This document shows positions 7,857 to 16,717 of a DNA stretch of 64,000 bases, one piece after another; positions within the stretch are counted from its first letter, which is position 1; each line of letters opens with the position of its first letter. Under the pieces are notes generated by a model. The model was not told where the DNA came from and searched no databases. It saw nothing but the letters and a program-made list of their open reading frames with translations. The DNA is taken from assembly GCF_003946695.1 (NCBI RefSeq), contig NZ_RHOX01000013.1:1-64000 (forward strand), in the 5' to 3' direction. The position numbers and the translations under genes are program-made. The stretch comes from Lapidilactobacillus bayanensis. GTDB lineage: Bacteria > Bacillota > Bacilli > Lactobacillales > Lactobacillaceae.

Positions 7857-8746
7857 GCTAACGTTCCTTTAAGAACACCGTCAGTTACTTCTGCGAATAA
7901 AGCAATACCAGTGTAGATTGTAGATTGATCAGATAAGTTTGTTGTGTTGTCATCCTTAACTAACGCAATTAAACCAGTTTCATCCGTAATAATTTGTTTG
8001 TTATGGAAAATCTTAGCTGACTCACCATTAACATCAATATATTGAAGATTGATATTGTCCTTAATAGTTGCATAGAAAGAACCCTTTGGCACTGAGTTAT
8101 TGATCATAACAGTTACATTAGTGAAGCCAGTCAATAATGTCATACCAAAACCAACTGATTGGCCATTAGAAATAACCGCTGTACCTAAATACTCACCGGC
8201 ATCTTCAGGGTTAATAAATACAATTGTGCCAGCATCTTCATCATCAAAGATTGAACCCAATTTACCCCAAGCCCTGCCGAAGCCTTCTTGCAAGCCAGAA
8301 ACTGAACCTAAATCTGTTGGTGCGGATGCAAGATATTTAAAGAAGTCTCCGCGAATGTCTTTTTGAATAGCGCGGCGTACTTCATTATCTGTCTTATTAA
8401 CGGCCATTTCATAACCGACACGTTGGACTTCTTCAATTGTTACGGCCTTACGATATTTACGGAAACCAACAGTAAATTCACGATCCTTTTTACGAGAAAC
8501 GTGTGTTAAAGGAATGTCTTCACCTTCACCAATTGTTGAGGGGTCAATTTCCACGCCTTCAGTATTTTTCGGCTTATCTAATTCAAATTTATAAGTTTGA
8601 ATTGTATTACCTTGCTTCATTGGTTGAGCGCGAGTAATTCCTAATGCTTGCTTTAATTTATCTAATGAGTAGCCGAATTGTTCAACAAAATCGACTGCAT
8701 TTACTTGCCCCATATCTGGGGTCTTAATAATGTTTGTTTCTGGCAT
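7844..8746 (-). CDS. Major capsid protein
   Basis: A 300-residue protein directly after the scaffold gene and before the connector genes. Its size and position fit an HK97-fold capsid protein of Gram-positive siphoviruses. The segment FGYSLDKLKQALGITR is typical of related Lactobacillus phage capsids. An AGGAGGGC site precedes the ATG. The 3' end carries a strong -1 frameshift signal, so two capsid forms that share residues 1-299 are expected. Confidence 0.88.
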   Translation of the reverse strand: MPETNIIKTPDMGQVNAVDFVEQFGYSLDKLKQALGITRAQPMKQGNTIQTYKFELDKPKNTEGVEIDPSTIGEGEDIPLTHVSRKKDREFTVGFRKYRKAVTIEEVQRVGYEMAVNKTDNEVRRAIQKDIRGDFFKYLASAPTDLGSVSGLQEGFGRAWGKLGSIFDDEDAGTIVFINPEDAGEYLGTAVISNGQSVGFGMTLLTGFTNVTVMINNSVPKGSFYATIKDNINLQYIDVNGESAKIFHNKQIITDETGLIALVKDDNTTNLSDQSTIYTGIALFAEVTDGVLKGTLAPKA

Positions 8747-8759
8747 TTATATGCCCTCC

Positions 8760-9368
8760 TTAAGAAAATAATTGAAAATTGTCTTTAATTGCTTGCTTAC
8801 GTTCGTCATCATCTTTGATCGCCATGATTTCATCTTTAGTCATGGTCTTAATCGAACTGCCTGTCACACGAGGCGTAGTTCCTTTCAAGAAGTCCTGACG
8901 AACATCTTCACGAATGCTTTGAATATAAGTAATAAGAGATTTGACATTAGCTAAAGTGTCTTTGTTATCGTCTGTTACAACAAAACTCAAGACATCTTCA
9001 GGAACATTAATCCCACCTTCAGCTAAGACACTACGAGCTTGATCAGTAATATCACGCCGTTTAATTTGTGCCTGTAATTTAGCAATTTCAGTATCGCGTT
9101 CATCAGCGGGTTCAGGCTTTTCAGGGTCTTCACCTTTTTCTAATTTAGCGATACGCTCTAATGCTTTATCTAGCTTTTCTTTATACTCATTCTTTTGAGC
9201 TACCGTTGTATCAATCCGTTTCTGCAACTTTTCAACAATCTTATCGGCTTTTTGTACATCGCTCTCGTCAGTTTGATGTTCATTAGTTTCAACTTCTTGT
9301 TGTTTAGACTCTGCAGTAGTCGTTTCTTCATTTGCATTAACGTTTTGATTTTCTAAATCATTTGGCAT
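8760..9368 (-). CDS. Capsid scaffolding protein (DUF4355 type)
   Basis: Acidic, Glu/Lys-rich, coiled-coil protein of about 202 residues, lying upstream of the capsid gene. It has a KIVEKLQKRID...NEYKEKLDKALERIAKLEKGE coiled segment, followed by PEKPEPADERD and a conserved C-terminal half. This is the layout of DUF4355 scaffolds, which guide procapsid assembly and then leave. I start it at ATG 9368 (MPNDLENQNV), which has TGGAGG at good distance; an upstream in-frame start at 9401 lacks this. Confidence 0.85.
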   Translation of the reverse strand: MPNDLENQNVNANEETTTAESKQQEVETNEHQTDESDVQKADKIVEKLQKRIDTTVAQKNEYKEKLDKALERIAKLEKGEDPEKPEPADERDTEIAKLQAQIKRRDITDQARSVLAEGGINVPEDVLSFVVTDDNKDTLANVKSLITYIQSIREDVRQDFLKGTTPRVTGSSIKTMTKDEIMAIKDDDERKQAIKDNFQLFS

Positions 9369-9483
9369 TGTAAAACCTCCATTTATTGTCTTGGGAGACA
9401 CCTCTAGTTGTTCTTTAAGCCCTGCAAACTAGGAAAAAGGACACAATAAAAGAGCAGTTTAACGACTTATCTAGGTCGAATCA

Positions 9484-9603
9484 TCAATTTAATTCAATGC
9501 GTTTTTTGTTTAAGCAGTAACAACGTCCAAAAAGATTGATTTGAAACCACGAAACGGCATACTTATTACCGCCTTCAATATATTTTGTGATGTAATGATG
9601 CAT
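9484..9603 (-). CDS. Small conserved-looking phage protein, 39 aa
   Basis: ATG at 9603 with GGGGG upstream opens a 39-codon frame, MHHYITKYIEGGNKYA, that ends at 9484. It has aromatic residues and two cysteines (GRCYC). It lies between the minor head gene and the scaffold gene in the same direction. I do not know its function. A good ribosome site and coding-like composition support it. Confidence 0.6.
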   Translation of the reverse strand: MHHYITKYIEGGNKYAVSWFQINLFGRCYCLNKKRIELN

Positions 9604-9626
9604 GATAGAATCCCCCTTCTCGAATA

Positions 9627-9806
9627 TTATTTTGTTGGTGCTAGTGCGTAGCCAGAAGTTGACGTGTTGTTAAACGTTGCTGAGCGTTTTACACCGGTAG
9701 CTTTACCAACATACGAGAATGAAAATCCTGTTGTAGTCGGCTTAAAGTCCTCAACGTTATTGAAATAATAAGTTTGTCCGTTGTTTGTAAATACAATTAA
9801 TTCCAT
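9627..9806 (-). CDS. Small hypothetical phage protein, 59 aa
   Basis: ATG at 9806 follows TTTAGGAGGAAAATAAA, a strong ribosome site. The 59-residue product starts MELIVFTNNGQTYYFNN and is predicted to be beta-rich. It sits between a terminator and the scaffold region, so it may have its own transcript or be read through. Function unknown. Confidence 0.7.
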   Translation of the reverse strand: MELIVFTNNGQTYYFNNVEDFKPTTTGFSFSYVGKATGVKRSATFNNTSTSGYALAPTK

Positions 9807-9831
9807 TTTATTTTCCTCCTAAATTTTGGTA

Positions 9832-9864
9832 TAAAAATAGCACTTAGCTTAAATTGCTAGGTGC
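9832..9864 (-). terminator. Intrinsic terminator in the head gene region
   Basis: On the minus strand, GCACCTAGC pairs with GCTAAGTGC (one mismatch) around a 7-nt loop and is followed by TATTTTTAT. It lies between the minor head gene region and the 59-residue gene. Confidence 0.7.
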
Positions 9865-9966
9865 TTAATACTCTGTTATTGTTCCATTTTTATCGGGTTT
9901 AGAGTTCATTTTATCCTGATATTCTTTAAATTCATCTTTTGCCCATTTTGGAGCGCCTTCTGTTAT
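9865..9966 (-). other. Open frame without a normal start codon, 33 codons
   Basis: Just after the stop of the minor head gene, a frame reads ITEGAPKWAKDEFKEYQDKM and ends before the terminator. The composition looks coding. No ATG, GTG or TTG lies between the upstream in-frame TGA and this stretch. An AAGGA stands 4 nt before an ATA codon at 9966, so an ATA start or a +1 frameshift from the minor head gene are the options. A product is not certain. Confidence 0.3.
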
Positions 9967-9967
9967 C

Positions 9968-10909
9968 TTATCCTTGCCCGGAGGCGTTCATCCTGTCAAC
10001 TTCATCTTTTCGTGGCATATACGCGGATTTACTGCAACGGCAAGCTGGGTGAACTGGAATACTTGGCACTTTCTCAAGTCGATAAACACCGCCATTTTCT
10101 GCGGCGATGTCTTGACATTGTTCACACGCCGTAGGTTCAGCAATCCATATACAGTACTCATAGCCACTATCTTTGAAGCTGTCCATTTGCGCTTGGTCTT
10201 GAACTCTTGCCGTTTCAGTAATCGCTAATCGTTCAGCAACTTGCCTGCGATTATTAACTGCTGATGAAATCAAAGGTATTAACGTACTAGTCAGTGCCTT
10301 AGGGTTCAGTCCTTGTATCATTGCCCGGCTTAACAACGAATCAAGCTTATCCTTTAGCTCTGAGTGGCTGACCCACAACCGCTGTGACCAAGTAGCGCCG
10401 TGGAAAGATGCGTTGATGATTTGATCAACTTTATCAGCAATCTGATCGCCACGATACTTGCCAAGAATACCAGCTTGCCGTTTGACTTCATCTTGATATT
10501 TCTGAGTTAAGTGCGCTCTCAGTTCTTTCTCAGTAGAAGCATCGACATTGACTAATTCTTGACCTATTTGAGCTTTTAACATCTCTAGCCTATTAATTCT
10601 CATGGTTGCGTTATAAGCTCTTAGACGCTCATTTGCGTACTCTGAGAAGTCCTTATCTTCTACCATTTTTTTTGCGGTAGCTTCAAAAGCTTTAACGTCA
10701 AATCCGGCTACTTTCTTAATGGCCTCGTCCATTGAGATATGGTCACGAGAGGCGTAATTCATGTAGTACTGATTAAGATCATCATTAAGGGTCTTGATTA
10801 AACCCTCATAACGTTCTTTCAAGCTCTTAGCTAGAACCTGATCATCTTTGATATTACTTTGAATCCATTTCTTCTCGCGTTCTTCCCAGTACTTATTCTT
10901 CTTCGCCAT
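9968..10909 (-). CDS. Minor head / phage head morphogenesis protein (SPP1 gp7 / Mu F-like)
   Basis: A 313-residue protein right after the portal gene, overlapping it by 17 bp. The C-terminal part has LAITETARVQDQAQ, then ACEQCQDIAAENGGVYRLEK and VHPACRCS. This Cys-x2-Cys ... H-P-x-C-x-C pattern is typical of the Mu F / SPP1 gp7 domain and may bind zinc. The N-terminal half is helical. Family members bind the portal and affect DNA delivery and capsid assembly. Confidence 0.9.
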   Translation of the reverse strand: MAKKNKYWEEREKKWIQSNIKDDQVLAKSLKERYEGLIKTLNDDLNQYYMNYASRDHISMDEAIKKVAGFDVKAFEATAKKMVEDKDFSEYANERLRAYNATMRINRLEMLKAQIGQELVNVDASTEKELRAHLTQKYQDEVKRQAGILGKYRGDQIADKVDQIINASFHGATWSQRLWVSHSELKDKLDSLLSRAMIQGLNPKALTSTLIPLISSAVNNRRQVAERLAITETARVQDQAQMDSFKDSGYEYCIWIAEPTACEQCQDIAAENGGVYRLEKVPSIPVHPACRCSKSAYMPRKDEVDRMNASGQG

Positions 10910-12272
10910 CTACTTCACCTGACTTTTTCTCAAAGTCATAGTTAGCATTAGACGCTACTGCTTCATCTTGTTTAGCCTTATTTTCTTTTGCCATTCTATC
11001 CATTTCAGACTTAGGATCATCGACAATTGATAAGGTTTTAAGCTGCGTTTCTTGGCTGACAATACCTTCAAGATTTTTAGCAACATCAACTTCATCAGTT
11101 AAATTGCTTGGCAGGTTACGGTTAAATTGGAATTTAAGCCTTTGCCATTCATCCGTCTTAGTTTCGCCAAGTACCGTGCCGACTGAAAAGATAATACGAT
11201 AGAACTCACGCAATGCTTGGCCAAACTTACGATCTTTGTTAGCTGCTAAGTTACGCATTGAAAGTAAATGGTATTCCAGCGCTTTACCACTATTTGCTGA
11301 ACCAAACGTCTCGTCAGTGATATTAGCCACACTTGAAATCTGAAAAATCAAATTGTTCAACCGATTTACGAGGTTCTCCTCAGTCGTATCACCATCTGGC
11401 TTCTGCAGAAAATCAACAACGACGTCCTTCGCGCTATCGCCTTCAAGATTAATGATCCGATTATCCTTGATGTTTTTTAGGGTGTCCTCATCTAGTTTGG
11501 CACCTAATATTTTCATATAAGCATCTGCAAAGTAATCAACGTTATTGGCCTTCTGAGAGAGCACGCGATTGACTGCGTCGACAAGAGTTTCAACATTCTC
11601 AAAAGTGCCCTGACGTTCTTCATTCTCGAAGAACTCAATGGCGGGAACTTCTTTAAATGGATTAACCTGATCAGTTGCTGCCATCTTCAAGTCAAACACA
11701 CCGTCAGCCTGATAAACACTACCTAGTAGGTTGTTATCTTCGTTGTAAGAATACATAACAAACGCAATCGGATTAAAGGCAACCGTGTCATCGTATATCA
11801 TGAACCCACGTTCAGGGCTGATCACTGCGATTTCGGTTTGGGACTCTTCACCTTGATATGTGAAGAAGTATGATCGACCGTAAATGCTGACCTGCTTTGC
11901 CAACTCATAGAACTTATCAAATAGCGAATTAGTTGAGTTGAACTGCTGCAATAGCTCATTATCTGTGTCATCATCCAGCGTTATCTTGGGCGGAATGCCA
12001 TAAGAAAAGCCGTTAAACGTATCCACAATATAACGTGGATAATTAACGACTAATCTGTTATCCGGTTTATCCAGCTCTTTAGCCTCTTGATCAAGAATAG
12101 GATGGTGGCCAGTGTAATAGTTTCTTGCTTTTACATATTTGTTTTTTAATGTTCCGTTATGAAATTTAATAAACCCCTCAAGGTCATCTGCTGTTAAAAT
12201 TTCACCCTTTGGATAAATAAATAACTGGCTTGTATCAGTGATACTTCCTTTACCATTAACCTTATCAGCCAA
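10893..12272 (-). CDS. Portal protein (SPP1 gp6-like)
   Basis: A 459-residue protein between the large terminase and the minor head gene. The N-terminal part includes KYVKARNYYTGHHPIL and NRLVVNYPRYIVDTFNGFSYGIPPK, clear marks of the SPP1 Gp6-like portal family. It forms the dodecameric DNA channel and docks the terminase. A TTG start at 12272 with GGAGATGATTAG upstream was used. Confidence 0.93.
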   Translation of the reverse strand: MADKVNGKGSITDTSQLFIYPKGEILTADDLEGFIKFHNGTLKNKYVKARNYYTGHHPILDQEAKELDKPDNRLVVNYPRYIVDTFNGFSYGIPPKITLDDDTDNELLQQFNSTNSLFDKFYELAKQVSIYGRSYFFTYQGEESQTEIAVISPERGFMIYDDTVAFNPIAFVMYSYNEDNNLLGSVYQADGVFDLKMAATDQVNPFKEVPAIEFFENEERQGTFENVETLVDAVNRVLSQKANNVDYFADAYMKILGAKLDEDTLKNIKDNRIINLEGDSAKDVVVDFLQKPDGDTTEENLVNRLNNLIFQISSVANITDETFGSANSGKALEYHLLSMRNLAANKDRKFGQALREFYRIIFSVGTVLGETKTDEWQRLKFQFNRNLPSNLTDEVDVAKNLEGIVSQETQLKTLSIVDDPKSEMDRMAKENKAKQDEAVASNANYDFEKKSGEVDGEEE

Positions 12273-12284
12273 CTAATCATCTCC

Positions 12285-13550
12285 TTAAAATAAACTGTTC
12301 TTGTATAAATGTGCCTTAACTTTAGGCTTGCCATGAAAAGGCTCAACCGCGTATCGAATAGCATCAATAATATGGTTGTTCTTATCAACCGGTTTGTTTA
12401 ACCAATTGCCTTCTTTATCCTGGTCATAAACATAAGTGTTAAATTCCTCAATCGTATGCTCACAGCTTGGATGGATATGAATCTTAAGACCTTGCAAGAA
12501 AGTAATACCTGTGTCGATTGAGTCCTTGCCTTTATTTGATGGAACTACTCGTCTAACGCCTTTAGCTTTTAATTCAGCAATCATCTGAGGCGATGCCGCG
12601 TCAGCTCGAATAGTAGCTGTCATTAAATCCCGTTTCTTAATCTCAGAAACAAGGTCATCAATTAGCGCCCCGTGCTTATATAGCTCACCATATACCCACA
12701 ATTCTTTGTTCTCAGCGTCGTAAATAAGTTCTGGGAGTGTGGTGGGGTCATGACTAAAACCAAAGTCCATACCATAAGCGGTGACGCCAATCTGTTTAAT
12801 CTTGCTGATAGGATCGAAGTCAACAACATCAAAGTTATCAAACACTAGACCTTCAGCAACGCCCCATTCGCCATCGGCAACGATTCTGGCACGTCTCGGG
12901 TTAGTTCTATATAAATCTAAGTATCTTTTCCGATCTTGTTCGTCAAGCCATTCATTAACCCTAAACGTCGTGGTGATTGCAAAAACATCTCTGTATCTAG
13001 TTTCTTCATCAAAGAACGCGCGCTTCAGCCAATGTCGTTCTGACCACGGGTTAAACGTCAGCGTGATCTGCTTATAAAATTCTGGATCGGGATTACTACC
13101 ACGAATTGATTCAACAACAGTGTCAAATTTATCTTGGTTCTCAATCTGATAGGCTTCTTCACACCACAACCAACATAAGTTACCAACATCAACAGACACA
13201 GAAGTAATCTTCAATTCATCATCAAGGCCACGGAATAGTATCTTCTGCCCTGTTGCAATGACCGTTATTTCTGGCATTGACTCATTAAACTTAAAAAGGT
13301 GGGCTACCCTTAATTGATTGGCAGCCCATTTTAAGTCTGAATACGTTGATTGTTTATTTGTGTTTGAGTATCTTCGGATAACTAATAGATTCGCCCAGGT
13401 ATATTTCAGAATGTCATGAATATAGCAGAGGGCTGTATCTTTTGACTTCTTGGAACCACGGGAACCTTTAACCACTCGATAGAAATTGCGGTTATGATAA
13501 TAGCGGTTGTAGCCTTTACCTAAGGCCTTGGCAATACTGACCTTAACCAT
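12285..13550 (-). CDS. Terminase large subunit (PBSX family)
   Basis: ATPase-nuclease motor that packages DNA. Near the N-terminus there is RVVKGSRGSKKSKDTA, the variant Walker A of PBSX-type terminases. WLWCEEAYQIENQ contains the Walker B acidic residues (CEEA). In the nuclease half, YGMDFGFSHDPTTL and the DAASPQMI segment supply metal-binding aspartates. I chose ATG 13550 (MVKVSIAKALGKG), which has AGAGGA at 8 nt and overlaps the small subunit by 8 bp, over the longer frame from 13577. Length is then 421 residues. Confidence 0.93.
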   Translation of the reverse strand: MVKVSIAKALGKGYNRYYHNRNFYRVVKGSRGSKKSKDTALCYIHDILKYTWANLLVIRRYSNTNKQSTYSDLKWAANQLRVAHLFKFNESMPEITVIATGQKILFRGLDDELKITSVSVDVGNLCWLWCEEAYQIENQDKFDTVVESIRGSNPDPEFYKQITLTFNPWSERHWLKRAFFDEETRYRDVFAITTTFRVNEWLDEQDRKRYLDLYRTNPRRARIVADGEWGVAEGLVFDNFDVVDFDPISKIKQIGVTAYGMDFGFSHDPTTLPELIYDAENKELWVYGELYKHGALIDDLVSEIKKRDLMTATIRADAASPQMIAELKAKGVRRVVPSNKGKDSIDTGITFLQGLKIHIHPSCEHTIEEFNTYVYDQDKEGNWLNKPVDKNNHIIDAIRYAVEPFHGKPKVKAHLYKNSLF

Positions 13551-13896
13551 TTGTATCATCCTCTGGCACGTCGTCAACGAAGGTCACGGACTCAACGTTG
13601 AGATCAACTCTATCATTAGGTGCAAACCCCGCCCGGTCTAATAAATCCTTAGCTGCATTAAATCGCACCAGTTCTGACTTAGCTTTTAGCAATCCAATCA
13701 TTGTTGATAGAGCTTTGGGAGTTGACTTAGCAATAGTTGCTTCAGTGTATTCGCTCATTGCCTTGATGAAATCTTTATCATTTTTCCACCGCGACAGGGT
13801 CGTTTCATGTATCCCGAGTTCTTTGCTAATGGCTTTTTGAGAGAGATTACCCTCAAACATTAGCTCAATAGCCTTATTCTGCTTTTTTGTTATCAC
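13543..13896 (-). CDS. Terminase small subunit
   Basis: A 117-residue protein immediately upstream of the large terminase. The N-terminal helix-turn-helix LSQKAISKELGIHETTLSRWKNDKDF (with KKQNKAIELMFEGN before it) binds the packaging start site. This domain layout is the phBC6A51-type small terminase. GGAGATGATTACGTG precedes the start. Confidence 0.88.
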   Translation of the reverse strand: MITKKQNKAIELMFEGNLSQKAISKELGIHETTLSRWKNDKDFIKAMSEYTEATIAKSTPKALSTMIGLLKAKSELVRFNAAKDLLDRAGFAPNDRVDLNVESVTFVDDVPEDDTNG

Positions 13897-13914
13897 GTAA
13901 TCATCTCCTTTTCA

Positions 13915-14403
13915 TTAGCGACTATTAGCAACCAAAGCACTGAACCAATCACCAGAATGCGCTTCTGTATGGCATTTTGAACATAGGGTTTTACCATTAT
14001 TAACATTAATTCTATTTACGGGATCGTCTGACCAGTACGAAATATGATGTGCTACTAAATGCTCTTTACAGCCGCACTCAGCGCATTGATAATTATCGCG
14101 TTTCAGTACCTTTTCTTTCCAGCGTCTAACCAAAGGGTCGTTGCGGCTGATAACAATTGCAAAGTCCTCTATCAAATTGTTTGTTAATTTGCTTCCCAAA
14201 TAGTGGTTAAGTATCATTCGGCTAGCAATTTTCTGATAAGGCGAAGTCTCAACAGACATAAGAACCGCAACACAATCAACTAGATCCGTGTATTTAATCT
14301 TTTGATTGTGGGGATATCTTTTTAGCAACATTTCGCACGCGGTTAACCGTTTCTTAACAGGATCTTTAATGTGCATTAAAAGTTGAACGTTTGGGCTATT
14401 CAT
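13915..14403 (-). CDS. HNH endonuclease
   Basis: The C-terminal half holds CAECGCKEHLVAHHISYW and GKTLCSKCHTEAHSGDW: two CxxC zinc pairs and the HH...N...H catalytic motif of HNH nucleases. It lies directly before the small terminase. In cos phages HNH proteins assist the terminase in cutting DNA. The N-terminal 90 residues (helical) have no function I recognise. A GGAGAG ribosome site precedes the ATG. Confidence 0.9.
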   Translation of the reverse strand: MNSPNVQLLMHIKDPVKKRLTACEMLLKRYPHNQKIKYTDLVDCVAVLMSVETSPYQKIASRMILNHYLGSKLTNNLIEDFAIVISRNDPLVRRWKEKVLKRDNYQCAECGCKEHLVAHHISYWSDDPVNRINVNNGKTLCSKCHTEAHSGDWFSALVANSR

Positions 14404-14440
14404 AATACTTTCTCTCCTGTCTGCCTCCTCTTATGTGCAC

Positions 14441-14467
14441 AAAAAGGTGAGAGATTTTTCTCCCACC
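14441..14467 (-). terminator. Intrinsic terminator between ArpU-like regulator and HNH gene
   Basis: On the minus strand GGTGGGAGA pairs with TCTCTCACC (one G-T) and is followed by TTTTTGTG. It separates the early/middle transcript ending in the ArpU-like gene from the late packaging genes, so a late promoter is expected between here and 14403. Confidence 0.75.
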
Positions 14468-14546
14468 TAAACTGGCAACCTTTTATTCTACAATACCATC
14501 ATAACACCCTTAGGGTTGCATTTGGTTGCGGATTAGTTGCATGGCT

Positions 14547-15071
14547 TCAAGCTACCCATTCTTTTAGAAAGTCAGCTAAACCAGCCACCCCAAAAAGCAT
14601 AACAGATAAATCCTGGATTGCTTTTGTTCGTTCACGGCTCACCGTGCTTTTATCAATGTTCCACTTTCGTGTCTGCTCTTGCAAACCTAATCGATTATTA
14701 CTTAAGTAGCTGTCGTAAAGCAGCCACCATCGGCGTTTGTCGTTCTCGTCACCACCCAGACACCATGACTTGTACGCGCTCAAGATCAGGTCAACGTATT
14801 CCATGAGATGCTCAGTCTTGACGTGGTACTTGGCTAATTCGTGATCTTTAATCTTAACACCTGTCAGCATTTCATACTCGTCATCGTTAACGAATTTTTC
14901 TGGTTGAGACTTTGCATGTGCCTTTAATTTCGGATATTCGCGAATAAGAATTTGTGTATTTCGAAGTCGATAATCTTTCTCATTCAATACTTGCTTGTGT
15001 TTTTCACGATTGAGGCTTTTAATGACTTCATTAGTGATTACTTGCATTTGTTCTTGATTGAGTTTTTCCAT
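14547..15071 (-). CDS. ArpU-family late transcription regulator
   Basis: A 174-residue protein at the early-late border, where Gram-positive phages carry ArpU/RinA-type activators of the late operon. The centre has LILSAYKSWCLGGDENDKRR, and the C-terminus a sigma-4-like helix-turn-helix, RKWNIDKSTVSRERTKAIQDLS. It overlaps the helicase gene by 41 bp with AGGAGG before its ATG. A terminator follows. It likely switches on the terminase to tail operon. Confidence 0.85.
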   Translation of the reverse strand: MEKLNQEQMQVITNEVIKSLNREKHKQVLNEKDYRLRNTQILIREYPKLKAHAKSQPEKFVNDDEYEMLTGVKIKDHELAKYHVKTEHLMEYVDLILSAYKSWCLGGDENDKRRWWLLYDSYLSNNRLGLQEQTRKWNIDKSTVSRERTKAIQDLSVMLFGVAGLADFLKEWVA

Positions 15072-16428
15072 CTTGCACCTCCTCTAGTCTTGCCTTAATT
15101 GCACTCATTAATGCGTCTTGGGTCTTCTCCTTGCCTTGTAGGACTTCTAGGGCTCTTTCATCAACAGTATCTTTAGCAACTAAATGGTGGACAATAACTG
15201 GCTCTGTCTGACCCTGCCGATCTAATCTGGCATTAGCCTGTTGATAAAACTCTAAGCTCCAAATCATTGAGAACCAAACGATAATATGGCCACCACGCTG
15301 TAAGTTAAGGCCATGTCCTGCTGATTGTGGGTGAGCTAACAGCAACTTTATCTTGCCGTCATTCCAATCCTTAACATCGTTGCTGGCCGGATCCAATACT
15401 CTTGCATCTGGAAAACGTTCAAGGATTCGAGATAGGTCGTGTTTATAGTTATAGAAAACTAAAACTGATTGCCCTTGCGCGTCTTCAATGATTGAGTCCA
15501 AAGCATCAAGCTTTCTGTCATGAATTTTAATAACTTCATGCTGATCATCATAGATAGCGCCATTGGCTAATTGCAGTAATTTATTACCTAAAACGGCTGC
15601 ACTAGCCGCGGTAATCTCTTGATCATTAACATCTAGGATCAGGTCATGTTCTAGTTGTTCATAGGCCTTTCGTTCTCTCTTATCCAGATAAACGTTAATA
15701 ATATTGTTAGTCCTTGGTGGCAATTTCAGATAGTCCTTTGACTTCATGCTGACACAGATATCACCAATAGCTTGATAGATTTGTTTCTCGGCTCCTTCAT
15801 TCAAAACCCAGTTATAGACGACATGGCCGTCACTAGCTCCCGGGTGAAAGTACCGGTGTCGATATTCTGAAATTGTTCGGCCAAGTCGTTTGCCCTGATC
15901 TAATAAATAGATCTGTGGCCATAGATCCATCAGGCTATTTGGCGCTGGTGTGCCCGTTAAACCAATCACTCTATCCATCAGCGGCCTAACACGTTTTAAA
16001 GCTCTGAAACGTTTAGCGCTGCTAGACTTAAAGCTCGATAGCTCATCAATGATTACAGTCTTGAAGGGCCATTTCTTTTTATAGAACTCAACCAACCAAA
16101 CCACGTTCTCGCGATTAGTGATATAGATATTGGCATCCTGCTCCAGGGCTTTTAGTCGGTTAGGCTTTGAACCAATTACAAGCGAATAGGTTAGGCCTTT
16201 TAAATGGTCCCATTTTCGCAACTCTTCAGGCCAAGTGTTCTCTGCCACCGAAAGGGGCGCTATTACTAACACCTTGCCGTCAATACCTACGAGGTCTTCT
16301 AGCAACTCGATAGCTGTTAGTGTTGTCAAGCTTTTACCTAACCCCATATCAAGTAGTAATCCGCAGTAGGGATGAGTTAAAATCCAGTCAACGCTGTAAC
16401 GTTGATACTCGTGTAGCTCGACTTGCAA
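15031..16428 (-). CDS. SNF2-type DEAD/DEAH-box helicase
   Basis: A 465-residue superfamily 2 helicase. Motif I is DMGLGKSLTT (residues about 27-36), motif II is DELS, motif III GLTGTPAPNSLMDLW. In the second RecA lobe LLLAHPQSAGHGLNLQ and ANARLDRQGQ are motifs V and VI. Phage copies of this type sit next to a VRR-NUC nuclease, as here, and are thought to aid replication or recombination. The start is a TTG overlapping the nuclease gene by 41 bp, which suggests coupled translation. Confidence 0.93.
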   Translation of the reverse strand: MQVELHEYQRYSVDWILTHPYCGLLLDMGLGKSLTTLTAIELLEDLVGIDGKVLVIAPLSVAENTWPEELRKWDHLKGLTYSLVIGSKPNRLKALEQDANIYITNRENVVWLVEFYKKKWPFKTVIIDELSSFKSSSAKRFRALKRVRPLMDRVIGLTGTPAPNSLMDLWPQIYLLDQGKRLGRTISEYRHRYFHPGASDGHVVYNWVLNEGAEKQIYQAIGDICVSMKSKDYLKLPPRTNNIINVYLDKRERKAYEQLEHDLILDVNDQEITAASAAVLGNKLLQLANGAIYDDQHEVIKIHDRKLDALDSIIEDAQGQSVLVFYNYKHDLSRILERFPDARVLDPASNDVKDWNDGKIKLLLAHPQSAGHGLNLQRGGHIIVWFSMIWSLEFYQQANARLDRQGQTEPVIVHHLVAKDTVDERALEVLQGKEKTQDALMSAIKARLEEVQDGKTQSRTNASNH

Positions 16429-16699
16429 TTTCTTCTACCAACCTTTCAGCACGTTCTTTAGTGTCGACTACTTCAACCCAGCAGCCTTGATTCCGTAATA
16501 GGGTAATTATTCTCACCTGTAAGGGTCTAGGGCGTCCTCCGGGCTTTTTCATCTCAACAAATACAATTTGTCCATCTAGGACAACAATCCTGTCAGGCAC
16601 CCCGGATAAACCCGGACTAACAAATTTCATGCACAATCCGCCCCGGGCCGTTACTTTCCGTTTGAGATATGCCTCAACATCTTTTTCAATTTCTGCCAT
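16388..16699 (-). CDS. VRR-NUC domain nuclease
   Basis: A stand-alone 103-residue VRR-NUC protein. SPGLSGVPDRIVVLDGQIVFVEMKKPGGRPRP shows the PD-(D/E)xK core (PD, then ExK in VEMKK) and the conserved GR-RPLQ that follows. The family cuts branched DNA such as Holliday or flap structures. It forms a coupled pair with the SNF2-type helicase downstream. Confidence 0.9.
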   Translation of the reverse strand: MAEIEKDVEAYLKRKVTARGGLCMKFVSPGLSGVPDRIVVLDGQIVFVEMKKPGGRPRPLQVRIITLLRNQGCWVEVVDTKERAERLVEEIASRATRVSTLQR

Positions 16700-16717
16700 G
16701 TTTTAACCTCAAATCTT

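Noticed and set aside
12285-13577. Inactive terminase because of an odd Walker A
   Set aside because: GSRGSKKS is the usual form in PBSX-type large terminases; the other motifs are intact.
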